From Candidatus Woesearchaeota archaeon (lineage in GTDB: Archaea > Nanobdellota > Nanobdellia > Woesearchaeales > SM23-78): a stretch of 14,468 nucleotides of DNA. How positions within the stretch are numbered: position 1 is the first letter of the stretch; every line of letters begins with the position of its first letter. The translations under genes and the position numbers were made by a program. The DNA is taken from NCBI GenBank assembly GCA_016933095.1, contig JAFGBP010000082.1:1-14468 (forward strand), given 5' to 3'. The notes under the pieces were generated by a model that saw only the letters and a program-made list of their open reading frames with translations, was not told the origin of the DNA and did not search any database. Below are positions 1-5,887 of the stretch, in pieces.

Positions 1-27
1 ATTTGTCTCATTTTCGCATTAGTTAGG

Positions 28-63
28 TATTATTAAGAATTGTTAGTTTTTTTCTTAATAATA
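28..63. repeat. 10-bp inverted repeat upstream of the first gene
   Basis: The arms tattattaag (28-37) and cttaataata (54-63) are perfect complements separated by 16 bases that include a T7 tract. The repeat lies about 40 bases upstream of the TATA element of the first gene. It could be a terminator for something left of the window (hairpin plus T tract) or a regulator binding site. The whole stretch is very AT-rich, so chance pairing is possible. Confidence 0.35.
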
Positions 64-99
64 TTTACTATAAATAACAAAACCTAGCAATACATGACA

Positions 100-112
100 A
101 GATTTATATATT
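100..112 (+). promoter_or_regulatory. TATA-like promoter of the winged-helix gene
   Basis: The element agatttatatat is centred near 107, about 27 bases before the ATG at 134. With the usual archaeal TATA-to-start spacing, transcription would begin at or next to the A of the ATG, giving a leaderless message. No Shine-Dalgarno sequence precedes the ATG, which agrees with this. Confidence 0.6.
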
Positions 113-133
113 AGTAAAAAATAACTAAGTCCA

Positions 134-640
134 ATGGAAAAAAAATACAATCTGCTAGAACTCCTCAAAGAAAACCAAGAAGGAGACCCAGACTATGTAG
201 AAAGCTGTCTCATGAGCCTAACATCACTAGAAAGAAAAATAGTCTTCATACTGCAGCAAGCAAACGAGCCAATCAAAGTATCAGAAATAAGAAACAAGAT
301 GATAGAAGCAGAAATCAACAATATGAGCAAAAACTCGGAGAAAGCAAAGAAAGTAGAGAAGATCAAAAAACAAATCTCAGGAAGACATAAGATGTTAGCA
401 GAAGTGGACAAGATACTAGATGCCCAATTGCCTAGCTTCAAAACAATAGAAACAACACTTGAACAAATGCAAAAAGACAACATAGTCATAGCAAAAACAA
501 CAGGATCAGAACTATCAAAAAACTACTGGTTCATCCACCCACAAATAAGATCACAGATGATCAAAGCAAACAAGAATCTCAAAAGAGAACAAAACGAAAG
601 GCTATTCGGGAAACAATTCGCAAAACTCATCCCAGTATGA
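134..640 (+). CDS. Winged-helix-like DNA-binding protein (hypothetical)
   Basis: A 168-residue soluble protein, rich in Lys, Glu and Asn, with no signal peptide or membrane segment. Residues 30-58 (starting SLERKIVFIL) look like the first helices of a winged-helix fold. Residues 98-136 look like a recognition helix (TIETTLEQMQ) followed by a wing (NIVIAKTTGS to NYWFIHP). Between them lies a charged stretch, about 60-95, that would form a helical or coiled-coil insert. The basic C-terminus (145-160) could contact DNA. Codon use is strongly A-ending (AGA, ATA, AAA), unlike the GC-richer genes to the right, which may mean recent transfer or an AT-rich island. A transcription regulator is an inference from fold pattern only; I do not recognise a specific family. 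The start is supported by the TATA element 27 bases upstream. Confidence 0.7.
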   Translation: MEKKYNLLELLKENQEGDPDYVESCLMSLTSLERKIVFILQQANEPIKVSEIRNKMIEAEINNMSKNSEKAKKVEKIKKQISGRHKMLAEVDKILDAQLPSFKTIETTLEQMQKDNIVIAKTTGSELSKNYWFIHPQIRSQMIKANKNLKREQNERLFGKQFAKLIPV

Positions 641-784
641 TTACTAATATTACCAAAATAATTACTAAAAAACAAGATGAAGACAATGGACAAAAACAAC
701 CCTTATAATGCTAAAACGGGAAGAAAAAGACTAAGGCTATTAATTTCAGAGTTCATAATATTATCTAATTATCTGATTTTCCGC

Positions 785-792
785 AAGGAGGT
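785..792 (+). promoter_or_regulatory. Strong Shine-Dalgarno site of the deaminase gene
   Basis: aaggaggt lies 6 bases before the ATG at 799 and closely matches the complement of the 16S rRNA 3' end. It fixes the start codon and shows that this message has a leader, unlike most genes in the window. A possible TATA element (cataatattatc, about 753-764) lies 37-45 bases upstream, so the leader would be short. Confidence 0.8.
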
Positions 793-798
793 TGCATA

Positions 799-1788
799 AT
801 GGAGATAGTAACACTAGACGGATACAAGCCGATGCATTCAGGAGAAGAATACCTTGGCGTGATAAGAGCAGCGAAAGCATCTAACCCGACGCCTTTCCAG
901 TCAGGATACCGCGTGAAGACTGGCGCAATGACCGCGAGCGGGAAGATCGTGAGCGGCGGAAACTATGAGTATGGCTTGACAAGAGCCAACCATGGGGAGC
1001 AGTCAGTGCTCGTCGGCGCCCAGAACCAGTACCCTGGAGACCTGGTTACCATCATGGGGTTTTCAGCAGACGAGTTCTCAGGCAGGGTGCCGAGGCATTG
1101 CGGTAACTGTCGGGACAACATAATCGCTGCTGCGCATCCTGACATGGAGACGATAGCCGGAACATTGGAAAAAGTGCTGGTACTTCCTTTCAAGCAGACC
1201 TACACGAGAGAAGACGAAGACTTTGAGAGGACTTACGCGCTTAATGCAGACGAGCTTGAGATGACAAGTAAATTGTCAGATTACGTTAACCTGACATCGA
1301 ACCCGTACTCGACCCAAGAGGACGCTGGTGAACGGGTGTACGCGGCTGGGATCGCATTCGGAGGATCAGAGTGGATTCACGGACTCTTCCTGCCGGACGT
1401 AGCGTACTGGGCGGCGAACCCCATACAGGCTGCAACCATAAAATGGCAAGGAGCAGTGCGTGACAAAAGAGACCAGAACATAGAGACGCTTGTTGTGGTC
1501 TTAGGGCCCAAAGCAAGCGTGCCATATGTTGACAGGCAGCACTTCATGGAATTCCTGGACTTGTACGCTAAGACGAATAACGTGCCTGTGCTACTCGCAA
1601 GACAAAAGCCTGTTGGAGAACCCGGCTGGGACTATTTCAAGACGACAAGCCAGGAGTGGCTGCCATACCCATTCACTCCAAGCGTGCTCATGAATGATCA
1701 GGAACTGGCTGCAGAAAGGGAGATAAGGCAAAAGCAGCTTGGAATATTCTACACGCCGGACCCGGACCCGAACTTGCAGGAGCAGTGA
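799..1788 (+). CDS. Two-domain cytidine deaminase-like zinc protein
   Basis: A 329-residue protein whose first half carries the cytidine deaminase signature. His65-Gly-Glu67 matches the H/C-A-E motif (zinc ligand plus catalytic Glu), and Cys101-Gly-Asn-Cys104, followed by Arg, matches the P-C-x-x-C zinc motif. The upstream segment (SGGNYEYGLT, 52-61) resembles the family's substrate-binding GxNxENxxYGLT region. The second half (about 180-290) looks like a second deaminase fold that lost its zinc site: residues 207-213 (NPIQAAT) occupy the place of the H-A-E motif, and no second CxxC is visible. Catalytic plus degenerate C-terminal domains, with His as first ligand, is the arrangement of the dimeric E. 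coli-type enzyme (294 residues). Expected reaction is hydrolytic deamination of cytidine or a related base, but overall similarity is low, so the substrate is open. The start is set by the Shine-Dalgarno site at 785. Confidence 0.75.
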   Translation: MEIVTLDGYKPMHSGEEYLGVIRAAKASNPTPFQSGYRVKTGAMTASGKIVSGGNYEYGLTRANHGEQSVLVGAQNQYPGDLVTIMGFSADEFSGRVPRHCGNCRDNIIAAAHPDMETIAGTLEKVLVLPFKQTYTREDEDFERTYALNADELEMTSKLSDYVNLTSNPYSTQEDAGERVYAAGIAFGGSEWIHGLFLPDVAYWAANPIQAATIKWQGAVRDKRDQNIETLVVVLGPKASVPYVDRQHFMEFLDLYAKTNNVPVLLARQKPVGEPGWDYFKTTSQEWLPYPFTPSVLMNDQELAAEREIRQKQLGIFYTPDPDPNLQEQ

Positions 1789-1805
1789 AGCCAGCGCAAC
1801 TTGTG

Positions 1806-1829
1806 TTCCTGCTCTCGTCGAGAGCGGAA
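1806..1829 (+). terminator. Hairpin after the deaminase gene
   Basis: Arms ttcc plus gctctc (1806-1816) and gagagc plus ggaa (1820-1829) pair as a 10-bp stem with one bulged T and a 3-base loop, 18 bases after the stop codon. There is no T tract directly after it, so a role as terminator or mRNA-end stabiliser is an inference. Confidence 0.35.
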
Positions 1830-1876
1830 TGTGACGGGTTGTTGCCTTTGCAGTTTTGAGTATTGGGTGCCAGTCT

Positions 1877-1887
1877 CTTTATAAATA
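1877..1887 (+). promoter_or_regulatory. TATA-like element with nearby palindrome
   Basis: tttataaata is a good TATA match. A start site about 25 bases downstream would fall next to the perfect palindrome taagtactta (1912-1921). No ORF begins there, so it could drive a long leader for the genes at 2034 and 2342, or a non-coding RNA. The palindrome would sit where a repressor could act. Confidence 0.35.
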
Positions 1888-2000
1888 TTTCTTAATGTGA
1901 CTATTTTAAAGTAAGTACTTATTTAGATTGGTTCGCTGGGTTCATATTTCCCTCGTCACTTCTTATTGGATGCTGTTCCCTTCCGATGAGAAAAACGAAA

Positions 2001-2010
2001 CATTTATAAG
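2001..2010 (+). promoter_or_regulatory. TATA-like promoter of the small ORF and probably the helicase
   Basis: catttataag is centred near 2006, 28 bases before the ATG at 2034. This is the same spacing seen at the leaderless genes elsewhere in the window. It is the nearest convincing TATA element upstream of the helicase start at 2342. Confidence 0.5.
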
Positions 2011-2033
2011 TGAACATCTTTCCTTTCTGTGAT

Positions 2034-2213
2034 ATGACCGCGTACGCGGTTGAAACAAGGATCAACAATAAACTAAACCGCGAAGAGGCAATGCCTCCAG
2101 CGCAAAGGGCAACTGCCCTAAGGAAAGAAAAAGCGATTATCAGTAAAGATTCAAACTCTTTTCGCGATCATTCGACTTTTTCTTGGCTCGCAGGATCATC
2201 CGCGGGTTTTTAG
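2034..2213 (+). CDS. Candidate leaderless small protein, 59 residues
   Basis: An ORF from the ATG at 2034 encodes 59 residues beginning MTAYAVETRINN, basic and polar, with no membrane segment and no recognised domain. The reason to call it is the TATA element 28 bases upstream, which would start transcription at or near the ATG as for the other leaderless genes here. A GC hairpin and T5 tract overlap its end (2187-2210). An in-frame GTG at 2010 lies inside the TATA box and is unlikely to be the start. Against it: the RNA over this stretch is full of hairpins, so it may be a non-coding leader or RNA gene in which the reading frame is incidental. If real, it might act as a leader peptide for the helicase downstream. 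Confidence 0.3.
   Translation: MTAYAVETRINNKLNREEAMPPAQRATALRKEKAIISKDSNSFRDHSTFSWLAGSSAGF
2187..2210 (+). terminator. Hairpin plus T5 within the helicase leader
   Basis: cgc-a-gga and tcc-gcg pair around a short loop, directly followed by gg and T5. It overlaps the stop of the candidate small ORF. It could end a short transcript or work as an attenuator in front of the helicase gene. The stem is short, so this is uncertain. Confidence 0.3.
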
Positions 2214-2341
2214 CAATGCAAGACCATAAGACGCTCATAGAAAGAGAGGAGCCGGAGGCTGTAAATCGGCCAAGGCTTCCGCAGCGCAGGTTCAAAAGCT
2301 AGCTTGTTTGCGTTGATTACTAGACAACAGAGGAAAATAAG

Positions 2342-3772
2342 ATGAAATTTGATAGATTAGGACTATGTCCAGAAATACTGAAAGCAATACCCTTTGAGGC
2401 CCCGACGGAGATTCAGGAGAAATCCATACCACCGATACTGGAGATGAAGGACGTGATCGCAGGATCCGCAACAGGATCAGGAAAGACACTCGCATTTGCG
2501 TCAGGAATAATCCAGAATGCCAACAGGGGAAGCGGAGTGCAGGCGCTAGTATTAGTGCCTACAAGGGAGCTCGCCCAGCAGGTCGCTGAGGAGTTCAACG
2601 AGTTCTCAAAGTACAAGCCGCTCAAAGTGGCTTGTGTATACGGCGGAGTAGGGCTCGGACCGCAGGTAGAGGACTTGAAGACCGCAGAAGCAGTAGTCGG
2701 GACCCCGGGAAGGGTGCTTGACCTGCTCGAGAGGAACGCATTCAGGCTGAACCTCGTGAAGTTCCTCGTCTTAGACGAGGCTGACAGGATGCTCGACATG
2801 GGATTCATATACGACGTCAGGAAGATAATGAGGCAGTGCCCTAACTCACGGCAGACAATGCTCTTCTCCGCCACGATCACGAGGCAGATATCAGACTTGG
2901 CACAAGACTTCATGCAAAGGCCTGTTGAGGTGTCAGTGCAGAACTTCGTCGACCCATCAAAACTGAAACAGGTGTATTACGACGTCATAGATGACAAGCT
3001 GAAGTTCTCTCTCCTGCTTCACTTCCTGAAGAACGAGCGCGGAGGGCTTGCAATGGTGTTCTGCAATACCCAACACACCACTGACTTCGTCGCAAGGCAG
3101 CTCCAGAAGAATGGGATAGATGCACTCGCAATCCATGGTGGATTCACCCAGGCCAGGCGAAACCAGGTCATGGAGAAGTTCCACAGCAATCAGTTCCATG
3201 TATTGGTATGCACAGATGTCGCTGCAAGAGGCCTTGACATCCAGGGCATAAGCCACGTTTACAACTATGACATCCCTAACGATTCCAAGAACTATGTGCA
3301 CCGCATTGGAAGGACAGCCAGGGCTGGAAAGGAAGGGCTTGCCATCAGCATCATCGGACAACGAGACCACGAGGCTTTCAGCGCCGTCATGAGAATAAGT
3401 GATTCACGCATCCAGAGGACTGACCTGCCCGAGTTTGAGAGGGTAAGGTTTCATCATGCCCAGCCGGCCGGCGGAAGTTTTGGCAGGGGCGATGGTGACA
3501 GGCGCCAAGGCGGCGGACGAGGTTTCGGAAGAAGAGGATCAGGATTTCACCGAGGCAATAGAGATGGCAGAAGCCAGGGTCACAAGGGTTCAGGAAGCTC
3601 AAGAGAAGCCTCAGGAGAAGGAAGACCTGACCGGTTTCGAGGAAGAGGCCAAGGCCAGAGAAGGCTTCACGAGGGCAGATCTCACAGCGCGCATCAGGAA
3701 AGTCACGGCAGACATCCTTCCAGAGCGGCAGACTATCAGAGCCACCGCTATCAGGGGCCTCGAAGAAGGTGA
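2342..3772 (+). CDS. DEAD-box ATP-dependent RNA helicase
   Basis: A 476-residue helicase with the full motif set in order. These are the Q motif (FEAPTEIQ, 18-25), motif I with Ala-Thr-Gly-Ser-Gly-Lys-Thr (43-49), PTRELA, GTPGR, the DEAD box at 145-148, SAT (176-178), the motif IV region MVFCNT, TDVAARGLDI, and HRIGRTAR beginning at His320. The two RecA-like domains end near residue 365. The tail (about 370-476) is rich in Gly, Arg, Ser and His with RG and RGG-like steps, typical of non-specific RNA binding. The enzyme unwinds short RNA duplexes using ATP; likely roles are ribosome assembly, RNA decay or cold adaptation. An agagga Shine-Dalgarno-like site ends 8 bases before the ATG. No TATA element lies close upstream, so a long 5' leader is likely, as is common for cold-responsive helicase messages. 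Confidence 0.95.
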   Translation: MKFDRLGLCPEILKAIPFEAPTEIQEKSIPPILEMKDVIAGSATGSGKTLAFASGIIQNANRGSGVQALVLVPTRELAQQVAEEFNEFSKYKPLKVACVYGGVGLGPQVEDLKTAEAVVGTPGRVLDLLERNAFRLNLVKFLVLDEADRMLDMGFIYDVRKIMRQCPNSRQTMLFSATITRQISDLAQDFMQRPVEVSVQNFVDPSKLKQVYYDVIDDKLKFSLLLHFLKNERGGLAMVFCNTQHTTDFVARQLQKNGIDALAIHGGFTQARRNQVMEKFHSNQFHVLVCTDVAARGLDIQGISHVYNYDIPNDSKNYVHRIGRTARAGKEGLAISIIGQRDHEAFSAVMRISDSRIQRTDLPEFERVRFHHAQPAGGSFGRGDGDRRQGGGRGFGRRGSGFHRGNRDGRSQGHKGSGSSREASGEGRPDRFRGRGQGQRRLHEGRSHSAHQESHGRHPSRAADYQSHRYQGPRRR

Positions 3773-3823
3773 ATTGAGAAGGCGAAATCTCTCTGAATAG
3801 TTCATATTCTTCAATATTCTCAA

Positions 3824-3836
3824 AAATTTTTTAAAC
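3824..3836 (+). promoter_or_regulatory. TATA-like promoter of the sugar phosphorylase gene
   Basis: aaattttttaaac is centred near 3830, 28 bases before the ATG at 3858, and no Shine-Dalgarno site intervenes, so the message is probably leaderless. The T6 tract within it, preceded by a weak hairpin (atatt-cttc-aatat, about 3806-3819), may also end the helicase transcript. Confidence 0.6.
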
Positions 3837-3857
3837 TTCTATTCCCAGATTGACTAA

Positions 3858-5732
3858 ATGGCAAGAAAGCAGCCTAAATTCTCCAGAACGAGGATAAAAG
3901 CCAAGGCCACAATCCTAAGCGTCAAGACCAAAGCAAAGGCAAGAGCCAATGCCAGAGCGCTCAAGGAAGAGAAGCTGAAAAGCTTGAACTCAAAGCTTGA
4001 AATCCTCTACGGCCCTGCAGGGGCGCGAGAGGCAATGGGCGGGATTGAGCGCGAAATACGCACGTTCCTTAGGCAAAAGCCCCCAAAGCTCAGGAAGAGA
4101 GATGCGTCATTCCGTGTGATGGACCGTTTCACAGAGAAAGACGCCATACTCATAACGTATCCTGATATGATACGCGAGGGAAAAAGAGATACGCTAGAGT
4201 CCCTCAAGAAGTTCTGTGACCACAACCTTAAGGGTGTCATAAGCACGATCCATGTCCTGCCATTCTTCCCTTACTCTTCTGACAGGGGATTCTCTGTCAA
4301 GAACTATTCGATAGTCAAGCAGAGCTTTGGCACTTGGAGTGACGTGGAGGACTTGGGAGAGAACTTTAACCTTATGATTGATGGCGTGTTTAATCACATA
4401 TCAGTCCAGAGCGGATGGTTCAAGAGGTTCCTGAAAGGCGAGGAGCGCTACGCGAACTATTTCATTTCTTTCCCGTCAAGGAACAGCCTAACTAGGGAGC
4501 AGCTGAAGAAGATAGTGCGGCCGAGGACTAATGATCTGCTGACAGAGTTCAGCAGGCTCGGAAAGAAGACTTATGTATGGACTACGTTCGGCAAAGACCA
4601 GGCAGACCTCAACTTCAAGGAGCCGCAAGTCCTGTTGGAAGTCGTCAATGTCCTCCTGCAGTACGTGCACCACGGCGCCAGCATGATACGGCTGGATGCT
4701 ATTAACTACCTCTGGAAAGAGCCGGGGACTACGTGCAACCACCTGCGCCAGACACATCTTATGATACAAGTGCTGAGGGATGTCCTTGACCTAGTCTCTC
4801 CGAGCGTCGCCATTATCACCGAGACAAACGTGCCTTATGCAAAGAACATAAGCTACTTCGGGAAGAAGGTCAGGGAAGCCCAGATGGTGTACAACTTCAC
4901 CCTTCCCCCGCTCGTCCTTCACACGATATACAGCGGAAGCTGCAAGTACTTGAGCAAGTGGGCCGCGAGGCTCAAGTATCCGAAAGGCTGCACGTACTTC
5001 AACTTCCTCGCAAGCCACGACGGGATCGGGCTTACGCCTGCTACCAGGATTCTTCCCAAAGACCAGATAGACTTCCTAATCGCCGAGGCAAGGAAGCACG
5101 GAAGCCTAGTGCAGAAGAAGACTGTGGGTTTGGGCCGAGAAGTGCCTTACGAGCTCAACATTACTTGGTGGAATGCCGTCAACAGGAAGAGAACGCCATT
5201 TCAGGTCGTCCGATACTTGGCCTCAAGAGCTATTGCCTTGTCACTGCAGGGAGTGCCCGGCATATATTTCCACAGCCTATTCGGAACCCAGAACGACCTA
5301 GAGCTTTTTGAGAAGACCAGAGTCAACAGGGACATCAATAGGAAGAACTTCCACTACAAGGACTTGAAGAGGATATTGGAATCTGACAGCATGCCAAAGA
5401 TGATATTCACGAAGTACAAGAAGCTCCTTCGAATACGTGCACAGGAAAAGGCATTCCACCCATTCGCCCCCCAGAAGATACTCGCCCCGAACGACCAGAT
5501 TTTCTCAGTCCTCCGGACTTCCATGGATGGAAGGGAGAAGGTGCTCGCGCTGATTAACATCACGGATAAGGAGCAGGACTATCTTGTGAAGTGCGACGAA
5601 CTAGGACTTAATTCCAGGAACCTGCATAACATCATAAAGGACATTCCGCTCACCCATCCAAGGATATTCCCTCATTCTTTTACCATGATGCTCAAGCCCT
5701 ACGAGGTCGTGTGGATCAAGTCAAAGGCATGA
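3858..5732 (+). CDS. GH13_18-type sugar phosphorylase, glucosylglycerate phosphorylase-like
   Basis: A 624-residue alpha-amylase-superfamily enzyme. Visible motifs are HVLPFFPYSSDRGFSV (barrel strand region), DGVFNH (175-180), RLDAINYLW with nucleophile Asp280, TETN with acid/base Glu322, and ASHDGIG with stabilising Asp388. The stretches VWTTFGKDQADLNF, WKEPGTTC and MVYNFTLPPLVLH are typical of GH13_18 members related to glucosylglycerate phosphorylase, and less like classical bifidobacterial sucrose phosphorylase. Expected reaction: reversible phosphorolysis of a glucoside (2-O-alpha-glucosylglycerate or sucrose) to glucose 1-phosphate, in the cytoplasm. The N-terminal 45 residues are very Lys/Arg-rich and extend beyond the usual family start. 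The next Met, residue 60, would remove them, but the TATA element 28 bases before 3858 supports the long form. No glucosylglycerate synthesis gene is in the window, so the substrate is inferred from motifs only. Confidence 0.88.
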   Translation: MARKQPKFSRTRIKAKATILSVKTKAKARANARALKEEKLKSLNSKLEILYGPAGAREAMGGIEREIRTFLRQKPPKLRKRDASFRVMDRFTEKDAILITYPDMIREGKRDTLESLKKFCDHNLKGVISTIHVLPFFPYSSDRGFSVKNYSIVKQSFGTWSDVEDLGENFNLMIDGVFNHISVQSGWFKRFLKGEERYANYFISFPSRNSLTREQLKKIVRPRTNDLLTEFSRLGKKTYVWTTFGKDQADLNFKEPQVLLEVVNVLLQYVHHGASMIRLDAINYLWKEPGTTCNHLRQTHLMIQVLRDVLDLVSPSVAIITETNVPYAKNISYFGKKVREAQMVYNFTLPPLVLHTIYSGSCKYLSKWAARLKYPKGCTYFNFLASHDGIGLTPATRILPKDQIDFLIAEARKHGSLVQKKTVGLGREVPYELNITWWNAVNRKRTPFQVVRYLASRAIALSLQGVPGIYFHSLFGTQNDLELFEKTRVNRDINRKNFHYKDLKRILESDSMPKMIFTKYKKLLRIRAQEKAFHPFAPQKILAPNDQIFSVLRTSMDGREKVLALINITDKEQDYLVKCDELGLNSRNLHNIIKDIPLTHPRIFPHSFTMMLKPYEVVWIKSKA

Positions 5733-5850
5733 TTAGCATGGTCATGACTGGGGTGGTCATGATCTGTATGGCTTATTCCTGTTTATCTTTTTTATCTTGA
5801 ATGTTTTTTTCGAATGTTTTTCTTCTTTTTTCTTCTTTTTTTTCTTAAAG
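5733..5850 (+). terminator. T-rich tracts ending the phosphorylase transcript
   Basis: After the stop codon come a short direct repeat ggtcatga (5740-5747 and 5756-5763), then several T tracts of 5-8 bases between 5787 and 5846. Runs of T without a strong hairpin are the usual archaeal termination signal. They lie just before the TATA element of the next gene. Confidence 0.6.
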
Positions 5851-5854
5851 GATA

Positions 5855-5865
5855 GATTTTTAAAC
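5855..5865 (+). promoter_or_regulatory. TATA-like promoter of the MATE gene
   Basis: gatttttaaac is centred near 5860, about 28 bases before the ATG at 5888. There is no Shine-Dalgarno site, so a leaderless message is likely. Confidence 0.6.
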
Positions 5866-5887
5866 ACCCTCCTAGCCTTCAGATTGC

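Larger units (their letters stand above)
1789..2341. other. Long structured intergenic region before the helicase
   Basis: This stretch holds two TATA-like elements (about 1877 and 2001), a candidate leaderless small ORF (2034-2213), and several hairpins. These are the 14-bp palindrome accgcgtacgcggt (2038-2051), gaggc-aat-gcctc, and gggc-aact-gccc around 2110-2120. A GC hairpin near 2187-2203 is followed by T5, and the arms cggaggc and gcttccg (about 2253-2281) pair across a 15-base loop. I see no TATA element between 2214 and 2341, so the helicase message probably starts upstream and has a leader of 300 bases or more. Confidence 0.5.

Noticed and set aside
2245..2300. Possible tRNA-Tyr (ctgtaaatc and ggttcaaaagc)
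   Set aside because: The anticodon-loop and T-loop-like words are present, but the flanking arms do not pair as anticodon and T stems and no acceptor stem closes them.
2413..2913. 166-residue ORF antisense to the helicase
   Set aside because: It mirrors the conserved helicase core and shows only Ser/Ala/Pro-rich composition without a motif or promoter.
3456..3800. 114-residue Glu/Ala-rich ORF in another frame over the helicase tail
   Set aside because: It overlaps the Gly/Arg-rich coding tail. Such repetitive codons give an open, acidic alternate frame by chance, and there is no start signal. The RG-rich frame is the expected helicase tail.
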